From contig NZ_CP149932.1 in the NCBI RefSeq assembly GCF_037949795.1, positions 1-64,000 of the forward strand: 64,000 nt of DNA. Reading direction: 5' to 3'. Origin of the DNA: Thioclava sp. GXIMD2076 (GTDB lineage: Bacteria > Pseudomonadota > Alphaproteobacteria > Rhodobacterales > Rhodobacteraceae). Of the stretch, positions 55,010 through 64,000 are shown in pieces. The notes under the pieces are model-generated. The model did not search any database, was not told where the DNA came from, and saw nothing but the letters and a program-made list of their open reading frames with translations. The position numbers were made by a program, and so were the translations under genes. Numbering within the stretch: the first letter of the stretch is position 1; every line of letters starts with the position of its first letter.

Positions 55010-56484
55010 CCCTCAATACGCTGAAAATCTCCGAAGCCCGTGACGCGCTGCGCAAGGGCGAGACGACCTCTGTCGAGCTGACCGAAAGCTGCCTGAAGGC
55101 TATCGAGGGCGCGGATGCGCTCAATGCATGGTCGGCCAAGACCCCCGAGATGGCGCTGGATATGGCCAAGGCCGCCGATGCCCGCCTCAAGTCAGGCGAT
55201 GCGCCTGCCATGTGCGGCATCCCGCTGGGGATCAAGGATCTCTTCGCGGTCAAGGGCGTGCCCACGCAGGCAGGCTCGAACATCCTCAAAGGCTTCAAGC
55301 CCGAATATGAATCCACCGTCACCCAGAACCTTTGGGATGCGGGCGCGGTCATGCTGGGCAAGCTCTCGATGGATGAATTCGCGATGGGCTCGTCCAACGA
55401 AACCGCCTGCTACGGCCCCGCGATCAACCCGTGGAAGGTCGATGACAAAGCCCGCACGCCGGGTGGCTCCTCGGGTGGCTCGGCGGCGGCCGTGGCGGCA
55501 GACCTCTGCCTGGCGGCGACCGGCACCGATACCGGCGGCTCGATCCGCCAGCCTGCGGCCTTCACCGGCATCACCGGCATCAAGCCGACCTATGGCCGCT
55601 GCTCGCGCTGGGGTGTTGTGGCCTATGCCTCTTCGCTCGATCAGGCGGGCCCGATGACCAAGGACGTGCGCGATGCGGCGATCATGCTGCAGGCGATGTG
55701 CTCGCATGACCCCAAGGATTCGACCTCGACCGAAATCGCGGTGCCGGATTTCGAAGCAGCCCTGACTGGCGATATCCGTGGCAAGAAAATCGGCATCCCG
55801 CGCGAATACCGCCTCGACGGCATGCCCGAAGAGATCGCGGCGCTCTGGGATAACGGTATGGCGATGCTGCGCGATGCCGGCGCCGAGATCGTGGATATCT
55901 CGCTGCCGCATTCCAAATACGCCCTGCCCGCCTATTACGTCATCGCGCCGGCCGAAGCCTCGTCCAACCTCGCGCGCTATGACGGGGTGCGCTATGGCCA
56001 CCGCGCGACATTGGGCAAGGGGGACGGCATCGACGACATGTATGCCAAGACCCGCGCCGAGGGCTTCGGCCCCGAGGTGCAGCGCCGCATCATGATCGGC
56101 ACCTATGTGCTCTCGGCTGGCTTCTATGACGCCTATTACAACCGCGCCCGCAAGGTGCGCGCGCTGATCAAGCGCGATTTCGAGCAAGCCTTCGCCGCAG
56201 GGATCGACGCCATCCTCGTGCCGACCACACCCTCCTCGGCCTTCGCCATCGGCGAGATGAAGGATGCCGATCCGGTCAAGATGTATCTCAATGACGTGTT
56301 TACGGTCACCCTCAACCTTGCCGGTCTGCCGGGCGTTTCGGTGCCGGTTGGCCTTGATAAACAGGGGCTTCCGCTCGGCCTGCAGCTGATCGGCCGTCCG
56401 TGGGAAGAGGGCGAGCTGCTCAACCATGCTCTTGTGCTCGAACGTGCGGCAGGCTTCAATGCCAAGCCGAACCAATGGTGGTAA
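55006..56484 (+). CDS. gatA: Glutamyl-tRNA(Gln)/aspartyl-tRNA(Asn) amidotransferase subunit GatA
   Basis: The glutaminase subunit that supplies ammonia to transamidate Glu-tRNA(Gln) or Asp-tRNA(Asn). A 492-residue amidase-signature enzyme with the Lys-cisSer-Ser triad: Lys in [11 protein letters not shown] (near residue 79), the glycine/serine-rich [13 protein letters not shown] (near 157) and the nucleophile serine in [13 protein letters not shown]. It is coupled to gatC. This indirect route is expected in alphaproteobacteria, which lack GlnRS in many cases. Confidence 0.98.
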   Translation: MTLNTLKISEARDALRKGETTSVELTESCLKAIEGADALNAWSAKTPEMALDMAKAADARLKSGDAPAMCGIPLGIKDLFAVKGVPTQAGSNILKGFKPEYESTVTQNLWDAGAVMLGKLSMDEFAMGSSNETACYGPAINPWKVDDKARTPGGSSGGSAAAVAADLCLAATGTDTGGSIRQPAAFTGITGIKPTYGRCSRWGVVAYASSLDQAGPMTKDVRDAAIMLQAMCSHDPKDSTSTEIAVPDFEAALTGDIRGKKIGIPREYRLDGMPEEIAALWDNGMAMLRDAGAEIVDISLPHSKYALPAYYVIAPAEASSNLARYDGVRYGHRATLGKGDGIDDMYAKTRAEGFGPEVQRRIMIGTYVLSAGFYDAYYNRARKVRALIKRDFEQAFAAGIDAILVPTTPSSAFAIGEMKDADPVKMYLNDVFTVTLNLAGLPGVSVPVGLDKQGLPLGLQLIGRPWEEGELLNHALVLERAAGFNAKPNQWW

Positions 56485-56496
56485 TGGAGTAACCGC

Positions 56497-57207
56497 ATGC
56501 GCGCGCCAGTTCTTGGACTTTCACTGACCCTCTCCGTGCTGGCGCTTGCCGCCTGCCAGCCGAGCGTGCCGAATTCGGCCGCCGGTGTGGGCGCACCCGC
56601 CATCGGGGGCAATGAAAGCTATCGCGATTATCTGGCGCAGCGCGAGTCGCAGCTTCAGGGCAGCACCGCCGGTTCCACGACCACCGCAGCGTCGGGTCAG
56701 CCGATGTCGGCCATGGGCACGACCGCTGCGGCGGCCGCCCCCGCCAATGACCCCAACGCACAACTGGGGGCCGACACGCTGGCGGCCCTCAACGCGACGG
56801 CCCCGCAATCGGGCGGGCAGCAGGTCACCGATTACGCCCCTGCCTCCTCGCCCTATTCGAGCACCGCAACAGCGGCCGAGCGCGCAGAGGACACGTTCAC
56901 CGCCCCTGCCCCCGCGCAGAAGACCGCGGGCGACACCTATAGTGCAGCATCGGGCTCCGGCGGCCCCAACCTTGCCGCCTATGCGCTCTCGGTCAATAAC
57001 CAGCCGGGCCAGTCGGTCTATACGCGCGGCGGGATCAAGTTCAATTCCACGACAAAGGCCTGCGCGAAATATGTCTCGCCCGACAAGGCGCAGATCGCCT
57101 TCCTGGCCAATGGCGGTCCCGAGAAGGATCCGGGCAATCTGGATCCCGATGGCGACGGGTTCGCCTGTGGCTGGGATCCGCGCCCGTTCCAGGCCGCCCG
57201 TAACTGA
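56497..57207 (+). CDS. Lipoprotein with C-terminal excalibur-like calcium-binding motif
   Basis: A 236-residue predicted lipoprotein. The signal peptide ends in a lipobox (LALAAC, Cys20). A long low-complexity alanine/threonine/glutamine-rich stretch (about residues 30-160) is followed by an excalibur-like C-terminal motif with the calcium-loop pattern DPDGDGFACGWDP and a second cysteine in KACAKYVS. It probably sits at the outer membrane or periplasm. It starts 12 bases after gatA and its stop overlaps the next gene, an amidase, by TGATG, which hints at a cell-wall role. Confidence 0.82.
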   Translation: MRAPVLGLSLTLSVLALAACQPSVPNSAAGVGAPAIGGNESYRDYLAQRESQLQGSTAGSTTTAASGQPMSAMGTTAAAAAPANDPNAQLGADTLAALNATAPQSGGQQVTDYAPASSPYSSTATAAERAEDTFTAPAPAQKTAGDTYSAASGSGGPNLAAYALSVNNQPGQSVYTRGGIKFNSTTKACAKYVSPDKAQIAFLANGGPEKDPGNLDPDGDGFACGWDPRPFQAARN

Positions 57208-57896
57208 TGACAGAGCCCTTCCCCTCGCCCAACCATGGAGAGCGACGGGAAGGTGCGCGGCCTGACCATGTCGTCCTGCATTTCACAGCCATGAAAGACA
57301 TGGCCTCGGCCCGGGAGCGCCTGTGCGATCCGGCAGCCGAGGTCTCCGCCCATTGGCTCATCGGCAATGATGGCACGATGATGCAGCTGGTCGACGAGGC
57401 GCGCCGCGCATGGCATGCCGGTGTCGGACACTGGGGCGAGTGTAGCGATCTGAACTCCCGCTCCATCGGGATCGAGCTCGACAATCCCGGTACACGGCCG
57501 TTTTCCCATACACAGATGGCGGCGCTCGAAGGGCTGCTGGCCCGTATCTTGCGCCAATGGCAGATCCCGCCGCAGAATGTGATTGCCCATTCCGACATGG
57601 CACCCGCCCGCAAATTCGATCCCGGTCCGCGATTCGACTGGGCACGTCTGGCCCGACAGGGGCTGGCGGTCATGCCCTCGCAACCGGTAGACGGTCTGGC
57701 ACCGGATATGGCGCAATTCCTGACGCTGGCGCAGCTCTTCGGCTATACCTCGCCCGATCACGATCATATCCTGCCTGCTGTCCGTCTGCGTTTCCGCCCC
57801 TTCCATGACGGACCGCTCGACAGCACCGATATGGGCCTGATCGCCGCCCTCGCCCGCGATTACGGGCAGGATGGCGACCAGTGGCGAGCCTGCTAG
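57207..57896 (+). CDS. N-acetylmuramoyl-L-alanine amidase (AmpD-like, amidase_2)
   Basis: A 229-residue zinc amidase that cleaves the bond between muramic acid and L-alanine. Amidase_2 motifs are VVLHFTAM (first zinc His), SAHWLIGNDGTMMQLVDEARRAWHAG, NSRSIGIELDNPG and IAHSDMAPARKFDPG (second zinc His and third ligand Asp). No signal peptide is seen, so it resembles cytosolic AmpD of muropeptide recycling rather than a secreted lysin. A roughly 60-residue C-terminal extension (LFGYTSPDHDHILPAVR onward) is consistent with a peptidoglycan-binding-like tail. Coupled to the lipoprotein gene. Confidence 0.9.
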   Translation: MTEPFPSPNHGERREGARPDHVVLHFTAMKDMASARERLCDPAAEVSAHWLIGNDGTMMQLVDEARRAWHAGVGHWGECSDLNSRSIGIELDNPGTRPFSHTQMAALEGLLARILRQWQIPPQNVIAHSDMAPARKFDPGPRFDWARLARQGLAVMPSQPVDGLAPDMAQFLTLAQLFGYTSPDHDHILPAVRLRFRPFHDGPLDSTDMGLIAALARDYGQDGDQWRAC

Positions 57897-57906
57897 CGCG
57901 GCGCCC

Positions 57907-60051
57907 CTAGCCGCGCTGCGCCTCGAGGATCTGCAGGATCTCCTTGGCGGCGGTCGGGATGTTGGTGCCCGGACCGAAGATCGCCTTAACCCCCGCCTTT
58001 TTCAGGAAGTCATAATCCTGCTGCGGGATGACGCCGCCGCAGATCACGATGATGTCCCCGGCATCCTTGGCTTTCAGCGCCTCGATCAGCTGGGGCGCAA
58101 GTGTCTTGTGACCGGCTGCCTGCGACGAGATGCCCACCACATGGACATCATTATCCACCGCATCCTGCGCCGCCTCTTCCGGCGTCTGGAACAGCGGCCC
58201 CACATCCACGTCGAAGCCGATATCGGCGAAAGCCGTGGCGATGACCTTTGCACCGCGGTCATGACCGTCCTGCCCCATCTTCACCACCAGCATCCGCGGG
58301 CGGCGGCCCTCGGCCTCGGCAAAGGCCTCCACATCACGCTGGATCTGGGCAAAGCCCTCATCCCCCTCATAGGCCGACCCATAGACCCCCGCGAGGGTCT
58401 TCACCTCGGCGCGGTGACGCCCGAATTCCTTTTCCATCGCCATCGAGATCTCCCCCACCGAGGCCCGCGCCCGCGCGGCCTCGACCGCGGCCTCGAGCAG
58501 GTTGCCACCCTCTTTCGCGCGGCGGGACAGTTCGGCCAGCGCCGCTTGACAGGCCGCCTCGTCGCGGCTCGCCCGCATCTGCGTCAGCCGCGCGATCTGG
58601 CTCTCGCGCACCTTGACGTTGTCGATATCGAGAATATCGATCGGCTCTTCCTGCGCCAGACGGTATTTGTTGACCCCCACAATGACATCCTGACCACGGT
58701 CGATCAGCGCCTGACGTCTGGCCGCCGTCTCCTCGATCCGCAGCTTGGGCATGCCCGAGGCGACGGCCTTGGTCATGCCGCCCATCTCCTCGACCTCCTC
58801 GATCAGCTTCCATGCCTCCTCGATCAGGTTGGCCGTCAGGCTCTCGACATAATAGCTGCCCGCAAGCGGATCGATCACATTGGTGATGCCGGTTTCTTCC
58901 TGCAAGATCAGTTGGGTATTGCGGGCGATCCGCGCCGAGAAATCGGTTGGCAGCGCAATTGCCTCGTCGAGCGCATTGGTATGGAGCGATTGCGTGCCCC
59001 CCAAAGCCGCCGCCATTGCCTCATAGGCGGTGCGGATGACGTTGTTATAGGGGTCCTGCTCCTGCAAAGACACGCCCGAGGTCTGGCAATGGGTGCGCAG
59101 GATGCTCGATTGCGGGTTCTGGGGCGAAAATTCCGCCATGATCCGCGACCAGAGCGTGCGGGCCGCGCGCAGCTTGGCCGCCTCCATGAAGAAATTCATC
59201 CCGATCGCGAAGAAGAAGGACAAACGACCGGCGAATTTATCCACATCCATACCGGCGGCAATGGCCGTGCGCACATATTCGCGTCCGTCGGCCAGCGTAT
59301 AGGCCAACTCCTGCACGAGATTCGCGCCTGCCTCCTGCATATGATAGCCGGAAATCGATATCGAATTGAACTTCGGCATCTCGTTCGCGGTATACTCGAT
59401 AATATCCGCGATGATCCGCATCGAGGGTTCGGGCGGATAGATATAGGTATTCCGCACCATGAATTCCTTGAGAATATCGTTCTGGATCGTGCCCGAAAGC
59501 ACGGCCTTGTCATGGCCCTGCTCCTGCCCCACCACGATGAAATTCGCCAGAATCGGGATGACCGCGCCATTCATCGTCATCGAGACCGAGACCTTATCCA
59601 GCGGAATGCCATCGAACAGGATCTTCATGTCCTCGACCGAGTCGATCGCCACACCGGCCTTGCCGACATCGCCCACCACGCGGGGATGGTCACTGTCATA
59701 GCCGCGATGGGTCGCCAGATCGAAGGCGACCGAGATCCCCTGCTGGCCCGCCGCCAGCGCACGGCGATAGAAGGCATTCGATTCCTCGGCCGTGGAGAAG
59801 CCCGCATATTGCCGGATCGTCCATGGGCGGCCGGCATACATCGTAGCCTTGGGGCCGCGGGTATAGGGCGCGATCCCGGGCATCGTGCCCAGATGGTCCA
59901 GCCCTTCGGTATCGGCCGCCGTATAGAGCGGCTTCACACGGATGCCCTCCAGCGTCTCCCAGTCGAGGCTGTCCAGAGGCTTGCCGCGCAGCTCCTTCGC
60001 CGCGAGTTCAGCCCATTCCGCTTGCTTGTCGGCCTCGGTTTTGCTGGTCAT
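57907..60051 (-). CDS. mcm: Methylmalonyl-CoA mutase (cobalamin-dependent)
   Basis: Converts methylmalonyl-CoA to succinyl-CoA, the last step of propionate assimilation. The 714-residue single-chain form has a TIM-barrel substrate domain ([36 protein letters not shown]) and a C-terminal B12-binding domain with the histidine-ligand motif DGHDRG (Asp595, His597, Gly600), followed by [13 protein letters not shown] and VICGGVIP. The start follows GGAGGAAGG and gives [12 protein letters not shown]. The 3' end of an upstream sulfotransferase-like gene overlaps the first 44 bases. Works with PccA (this window) and PccB (not seen). Confidence 0.97.
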   Translation of the reverse strand: MTSKTEADKQAEWAELAAKELRGKPLDSLDWETLEGIRVKPLYTAADTEGLDHLGTMPGIAPYTRGPKATMYAGRPWTIRQYAGFSTAEESNAFYRRALAAGQQGISVAFDLATHRGYDSDHPRVVGDVGKAGVAIDSVEDMKILFDGIPLDKVSVSMTMNGAVIPILANFIVVGQEQGHDKAVLSGTIQNDILKEFMVRNTYIYPPEPSMRIIADIIEYTANEMPKFNSISISGYHMQEAGANLVQELAYTLADGREYVRTAIAAGMDVDKFAGRLSFFFAIGMNFFMEAAKLRAARTLWSRIMAEFSPQNPQSSILRTHCQTSGVSLQEQDPYNNVIRTAYEAMAAALGGTQSLHTNALDEAIALPTDFSARIARNTQLILQEETGITNVIDPLAGSYYVESLTANLIEEAWKLIEEVEEMGGMTKAVASGMPKLRIEETAARRQALIDRGQDVIVGVNKYRLAQEEPIDILDIDNVKVRESQIARLTQMRASRDEAACQAALAELSRRAKEGGNLLEAAVEAARARASVGEISMAMEKEFGRHRAEVKTLAGVYGSAYEGDEGFAQIQRDVEAFAEAEGRRPRMLVVKMGQDGHDRGAKVIATAFADIGFDVDVGPLFQTPEEAAQDAVDNDVHVVGISSQAAGHKTLAPQLIEALKAKDAGDIIVICGGVIPQQDYDFLKKAGVKAIFGPGTNIPTAAKEILQILEAQRG

Positions 60052-60913
60052 CGACCCATCCTTCCTCCGTGAGAGGCATGGCCGAATATCCTCCCGGCGC
60101 GGCACCTCCCGTTTCCATGATTGCCAGATCCCTGCGACCACGGCGCAGGGTTTCCAGCTCTGCCTGATAACGCGCGGTCATCTGACCCCGCTGCATAATG
60201 CTGAACGGCATATAGCCCCGGCCCAATTGCCCCTGAACGGCGGCGGCGGCATTCGCGCGCTCAACCGCAACGGTGAGGCCCGGCGTCAGGCTGAGTTTCG
60301 GCGCCAACCGTCGCAGAAGAATCTCGTGACGGCCCGCCATCGCCTCATGCGTCCAGACCTGAGGGCGCACCCCGAAAGCGCCCTCGACCGCATCGATCAC
60401 ACAGGGCCAGCCACGCCCGTTCTGCGCCAGCATCCGCAGCCGCTGGGGCGTTGCCGCCTCGCCGCCACGCACCCGCTCGACCGCCAGCATCGAGGCCCAC
60501 CACGCATCATAGCGCCGGATCCCCATTGCGACGCCCGTCAGATGCGGGCCGAGCACCATTGCCACCCGTTCCAGTCGTCCGCGCGCATCGGGGTAGAGCA
60601 TCCCGTGGCTCAGGCAATGCGGGATCGACCCGATGAGGTTCTCCTCGCTGATGATCAAGGTGTGGAAGCCCTGATCCTCGATCCTGTCGATCTCCATCCG
60701 GATCCGCGTGGCCGAGCGCCGCGCCGAGAGGATATCCTGCGCCGAGACCAGATCGGCGCGCTTGATCAAGCCCGAGAACAGCCCCGCCCGCGTGCGCTCC
60801 GGTCCCCAGAAAGCCACCCCCTGACGCGACAGGATGCCCGAATTCGCAAGCATCCAGTTCTGAAACGAGGTTGTGGCCGTGCGGTGGACCCCTAAATGTA
60901 GTATAACGTCCAA
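60008..60913 (-). CDS. Sulfotransferase-like P-loop protein
   Basis: A 301-residue protein with an N-terminal P-loop resembling the PAPS-binding 5'-PSB motif of sulfotransferases: [20 protein letters not shown]. Further segments such as [14 protein letters not shown] and [14 protein letters not shown] are family-like in Rhodobacteraceae proteins. No ATG is available; I propose TTG at 60913 (TTG GAC GTT), nine bases after GGAAAG. The end overlaps the mcm coding region by 44 bases in another frame. It may modify a surface polysaccharide or metabolite; the target is unknown. It is divergent from the DUF4174 gene. Confidence 0.65.
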   Translation of the reverse strand: MDVILHLGVHRTATTSFQNWMLANSGILSRQGVAFWGPERTRAGLFSGLIKRADLVSAQDILSARRSATRIRMEIDRIEDQGFHTLIISEENLIGSIPHCLSHGMLYPDARGRLERVAMVLGPHLTGVAMGIRRYDAWWASMLAVERVRGGEAATPQRLRMLAQNGRGWPCVIDAVEGAFGVRPQVWTHEAMAGRHEILLRRLAPKLSLTPGLTVAVERANAAAAVQGQLGRGYMPFSIMQRGQMTARYQAELETLRRGRRDLAIMETGGAAPGGYSAMPLTEEGWVDDQQNRGRQASGMG

Positions 60914-61031
60914 GAGAAAGCTCTTTCCAGAAAGCGCGTCTGGCAATGTGCCGCGACTCCACGCGGGGACAGGCCCCGAGGCCGAGTATGCGCCGCGATC
61001 TCTGGAAAACTGCTTAACGGGAGGATTTGAA

Positions 61032-61610
61032 TTGAGTTTTAATAACGAAATCAGGGGCCGACGGGTCGCTAAACAATCTGTCGCCGGAATGACGACAATG
61101 GCACCATTCTGGTTAGCGGCATTTTTTCTTGCCTTTCCAATACACAGCGCTCTTGCGCAGGATCCGGCGCAACCGAAGGATGAACCACGTCTGGCGCAGG
61201 CCCAGCCAGTAGTCCCTTTCGCTCCGATTCCCGCAGATATGGCGAATTTGAATGATTTCGTCTGGCAGAAACGCCCCGTCGTGGTCTTTGCCGACAGCCC
61301 CGCAGACCCCGCGTTTGCCGACCAGATCGCCGAGCTGGAAGACCGCTGGCCCGAACTTGCGGCCCGAGATGTGGTGGTGATCACCGATACCGACCCCGCC
61401 ACGCCCAGCGAGATCCGCCGCAAGCTGCGCCCCACGGGGTTCGCGCTGGTGATCCTCGCCAAAGACGGCACAGTGGCGCTGCGCAAGCCGCTACCATGGA
61501 CGGGGCGCGAGGTGATCCGGTCGATCGACAAGATGCCGCTGCGCCGCGAGGAGATCCGCCGCGGCGCCCTCAGCGCGGAGAGCCCCCCGCGCCTCGCAGG
61601 CATTCTATGA
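61032..61610 (+). CDS. Exported DUF4174 protein
   Basis: A 192-residue protein with an N-terminal signal region (MAPFWLAAFFLAFPIHSALAQ) and a DUF4174 domain at about residues 70-185 (LNDFVWQKRPVVVFADSP, DVVVITDTDPATPSEIRRKLRP, GFALVILAKDGTVALRKP). The fold is likely thioredoxin-like but without a CxxC. I prefer a TTG start at 61032 because GGGAGG lies at the correct distance; an ATG at 61089 is the alternative and has a weak site. It lies between pccA and the sulfotransferase-like gene, on the opposite strand from both. Confidence 0.78.
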   Translation: MSFNNEIRGRRVAKQSVAGMTTMAPFWLAAFFLAFPIHSALAQDPAQPKDEPRLAQAQPVVPFAPIPADMANLNDFVWQKRPVVVFADSPADPAFADQIAELEDRWPELAARDVVVITDTDPATPSEIRRKLRPTGFALVILAKDGTVALRKPLPWTGREVIRSIDKMPLRREEIRRGALSAESPPRLAGIL

Positions 61611-61623
61611 TCGACCGTGGCGC

Positions 61624-63627
61624 TCATTCGAACTCCATGATCACGTCATCCACCTTTAGCGAGGCACCCGCTTCGGCATTGACCGATTTCACCACGCCGC
61701 GGCGCTCCGCGCGCAGGATATTCTCCATCTTCATCGCCTCGACGGTGGCCAGCGCCTGACCTTCCTGCACTTCCTCGCCCGCCGCGACATTGATCTTCAC
61801 GACCAGTCCAGGCATCGGGCACAGAAGCAGTTTCGAGGTGTCGGGCGGCAGCTTCTCGGGCATCAGCTGATAAAGCTCGTGCTGGCGGGGTGTCTGCACC
61901 AGAACCTTCAGATCCGCGCCACGCAGCCGGATACGATAGCCCATCGAGACCTTGCCGACCTTCAGCACCAGAGGCGCCCCGTCCACCAGCAGCTCGGCCA
62001 GCTGGTCCCCGGGCGTCCAGTCCGAGCTGACACGCAGCGTGGTGCCATCGTCGAAGCCGACATCGGCCCCCGCACGATCGGCATGGATCGTCACGCGATA
62101 GGTCTCGCCCTGAAGCGTCACCACCCAGTCATCGCCCACCTTGCGCTCGTGATTGCCCAGCGTTCCGGAAATCCGCGTGCGCCGGATCTCGGCGACCCGC
62201 TCCATCGCCGCAACCGAGGCCGCCACCTGCTTCAGCATATCCGCCCCGAGCGTCACCCCCTCGAACCCTTCGGGATATTCCTCGGCAATGAAGGCGGTGG
62301 TGATATTGCCCGAGATGAATCGCTCATGGTCCATCACGGCGGCGCAGAACGGCAGGTTATGCCCGATGCCTTCCACCTCGAACCGGTCGAGCGCCACGCG
62401 CATCTCCTCGATCGCATCGGCGCGGGTCGGGCCCCATGTGCAGAGCTTGGCGATCATCGGGTCGTAGAACATCGAGATCTCGCCACCCTCGTAGACGCCG
62501 GTATCGTTGCGCACGATCCCGCCAGAGGCGGTCTGCCCCTGAACCGGCGGACGGTACCGCGTCAACCGGCCGATAGAGGGCAGGAAGTTGCGATAGGGAT
62601 CCTCGGCATAAAGCCGGCTCTCCATCGCCCAGCCATTGATCTTCACATCATCTTGGCGGATCGACAAAGGCTCGCCATTGGCCACGCGGATCATCTGCTC
62701 GACCAGATCGATACCGGTGATCAGCTCGGTCACCGGATGTTCGACCTGCAGGCGGGTATTCATCTCGAGGAAATAGAAGTTTTTGTCACCATCGACAATA
62801 AACTCGACCGTCCCAGCCGAAGTATAGCCCACCGCCTTGGCCAGAGCGACGGATTGCTCGCCCATAGCCCTGCGGGTCTCGGCATCGAGGAAGGGCGAGG
62901 GCGCCTCCTCGATCACCTTCTGGTTCCGCCGCTGGATCGAGCACTCGCGCTCGTTCAGCCAGATACCATTGCCATGCGCATCACAGAGCACCTGGATCTC
63001 GATATGGCGCGGCTGGGTGACGAATTTCTCGATAAAGATCCGGTCATCGCCGAAAGAACTGGCCGCCTCGTTCTTGGAGGACTGGAACCCCTCTCGGGCC
63101 TCCTGCGCGTTCCACGCAATCCGCATCCCCTTGCCACCGCCACCGGCAGAGGCCTTGATCATCACCGGATAGCCGATCTCTTCCGAGATCCTCACCGCCT
63201 CCTCGGCATCCCCGATCAGTCCCATATAGCCCGGAACCGTATTGACCCCCGCCTCCTGCGCGATCTTTTTCGAGGTAATCTTGTCGCCCATCGCCTCGAT
63301 CGCCTTCACCGGCGGGCCGATAAAGGCCACGCCAGCCGCCTCCAGTGCCTCGGCAAACTTGGAGTTCTCCGACAGGAAGCCATAGCCCGGATGCACGGCC
63401 TCGGCGCCGGTCTTGGCGATCGCCTCCATGATCCTGTCGATCACGATATAGGACTGGTTGGCGGGTGGCGGGCCGATATGCACCGCCTCATCGGCCATTT
63501 GCACATGCAACGCCTGCGCATCGGCATCCGAATAGACGGCCACCGTCTGGATGCCCATCTCGCGTGCGGTCTTCATCACGCGACAGGCGATCTCGCCACG
63601 GTTGGCAATCAGGATCTTCTTGAACAT
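61624..63627 (-). CDS. pccA: Propionyl-CoA carboxylase alpha subunit (biotin carboxylase/carrier)
   Basis: A 667-residue biotin-dependent subunit that carboxylates biotin and, with PccB, converts propionyl-CoA to methylmalonyl-CoA. It contains a biotin carboxylase domain (MFKKILIANRGEIACR; KASAGGGGKGMRIAW glycine loop; EMNTRLQVEHPVTE), a BT/linker domain and a C-terminal biotinyl domain with EAMKMENIL, the biotinylated lysine being K633. Its product feeds Mcm encoded at 57907. pccB is not in the window. The start has a GGAGG-type site (CCCTCC complement). Confidence 0.97.
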   Translation of the reverse strand: MFKKILIANRGEIACRVMKTAREMGIQTVAVYSDADAQALHVQMADEAVHIGPPPANQSYIVIDRIMEAIAKTGAEAVHPGYGFLSENSKFAEALEAAGVAFIGPPVKAIEAMGDKITSKKIAQEAGVNTVPGYMGLIGDAEEAVRISEEIGYPVMIKASAGGGGKGMRIAWNAQEAREGFQSSKNEAASSFGDDRIFIEKFVTQPRHIEIQVLCDAHGNGIWLNERECSIQRRNQKVIEEAPSPFLDAETRRAMGEQSVALAKAVGYTSAGTVEFIVDGDKNFYFLEMNTRLQVEHPVTELITGIDLVEQMIRVANGEPLSIRQDDVKINGWAMESRLYAEDPYRNFLPSIGRLTRYRPPVQGQTASGGIVRNDTGVYEGGEISMFYDPMIAKLCTWGPTRADAIEEMRVALDRFEVEGIGHNLPFCAAVMDHERFISGNITTAFIAEEYPEGFEGVTLGADMLKQVAASVAAMERVAEIRRTRISGTLGNHERKVGDDWVVTLQGETYRVTIHADRAGADVGFDDGTTLRVSSDWTPGDQLAELLVDGAPLVLKVGKVSMGYRIRLRGADLKVLVQTPRQHELYQLMPEKLPPDTSKLLLCPMPGLVVKINVAAGEEVQEGQALATVEAMKMENILRAERRGVVKSVNAEAGASLKVDDVIMEFE

Positions 63628-63723
63628 CGGCTTTCCTCCCTCGGGGGGAAGGCAAGCCCGCGGGCCCGAAGGTCAGCCGCGGCCTTCCCTCCATCCCACT
63701 CTGTTCCTTCTGTCATCCGGCAC

Positions 63724-63761
63724 GAAAAACGCCACCGGAGCGCATGGCACCGATGGCGTTT
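63724..63761 (-). terminator. Terminator of the right-edge glycine-rich gene
   Basis: On the minus strand AACGCCATCGG pairs with CCGGTGGCGTT (one G-T), followed by TTTTTCGTG at 63730-63724. A second, shorter hairpin CACGGACG-GCGAG-CGTCCGTG lies between it and the stop codon. Confidence 0.85.
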
Positions 63762-63808
63762 CCCGAATAGTCCTACGGCACGGACGGCGAGCGTCCGTGT
63801 CGCGAAAC

Positions 63809-64000
63809 TCAGTAGCTGCGCGAGCAGACACCCGCGTCGTCGCAGAGCGCACCTGCGCCCGCGCCAAGTGCGGCACCTGCAACAACGTTATTGTCGGTCG
63901 CGTCGGCAACGAGCGCGCCTGCACCTGCGCCCACGAGCGCGCGGCCACCATCGCTGTTGAGGAAGCCGCCATTGCCATAACCGTTACCCGACTGGCAGCC
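63809..64000 (-). CDS. Glycine-zipper-like small lipoprotein (N-terminus beyond right edge)
   Basis: The C-terminal 63 residues of a small protein whose beginning is outside the window. The visible part starts GCQSGNGYGNGGF and contains two glycine/alanine-rich helical stretches (GRALVGAGAGALVADA and VVAGAALGAGAGALC), as in glycine-zipper proteins of the outer membrane, and ends CDDAGVCSRSY. The GC pair at the start could be the end of a lipobox. It precedes pccA on the same strand but is separated by a strong terminator. Function unknown. Confidence 0.7.
   Translation of the reverse strand, partial: GCQSGNGYGNGGFLNSDGGRALVGAGAGALVADATDNNVVAGAALGAGAGALCDDAGVCSRSY

Overview
The window looks like ordinary chromosome from an alphaproteobacterium of the Rhodobacteraceae (Rhodobacterales). 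The evidence is the GC-rich coding with strong third-position bias, the alphaproteobacterial gene set (CarD, a SUV3-type helicase, UPF0173, cobalamin-dependent methylmalonyl-CoA mutase with PccA, two AsnC/Lrp regulators beside ilvC), a perfect EcfG-type stress promoter in front of csbD, and a structured intergenic repeat of a kind I recall from this family. I saw no rRNA, CRISPR array, insertion sequence, prophage or integrase. Both ends cut through genes: ureC on the left and a glycine-rich lipoprotein-like gene on the right.

Layout. 1-3.8 kb: leftward urease operon ureD-ureA-ureJ-ureB-(two small genes)-ureC. 3.9-6 kb: two overlapping Lrp/AsnC regulators divergent from ilvC. 6.3-14.7 kb: ileS, trkH, pyruvate carboxylase and stress gene csbD. 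15-19.1 kb: three identical tRNA-Gly(GCC) genes, then hisBHAFE and a TerB-like gene. 19.2-26.5 kb: a polar amino-acid ABC importer operon, a DctPQM TRAP importer and a convergent XRE-cupin regulator. 26.7-29.5 kb: CoA-binding protein, rlmB, an atypical tRNA-Tyr and a DxD-containing putative glycosyltransferase. 29.7-36.6 kb: a 1058-residue membrane protein with a repeat helix, a KefB/C-type antiporter, carD, fdxA and an S4 protein. 36.6-41.3 kb: SUV3-like helicase, TPR protein, SCP2 protein and an alpha/beta hydrolase.

41.3-45.3 kb holds the most interesting system: a leftward operon of a circularly permuted ATP-grasp enzyme, an alpha-E protein, a transglutaminase-like protease and the proteasome-related protease Anbu. 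The gene set is known from comparative genomics, but its substrate and product are, to my knowledge, not settled. 45.7-57.9 kb: pepF, pgeF, a MidA-type methyltransferase, lgt, ubiK, nudix, rluD, rpoH, an MBL hydrolase, gatCA, an excalibur lipoprotein and an amidase. 57.9-63.6 kb: the propionate/methylmalonyl-CoA branch (mcm and pccA) with a sulfotransferase-like gene and a DUF4174 gene between them.

Working together: urease releases ammonia. IlvC and the his genes make amino acids, while the ABC and TRAP systems import organic nutrients. Pyc, PccA and Mcm feed oxaloacetate and succinyl-CoA into the TCA cycle. Many convergent gene pairs share one bidirectional intrinsic terminator, and same-strand neighbours often overlap by ATGA or TGATG, so operon structure is easy to read.
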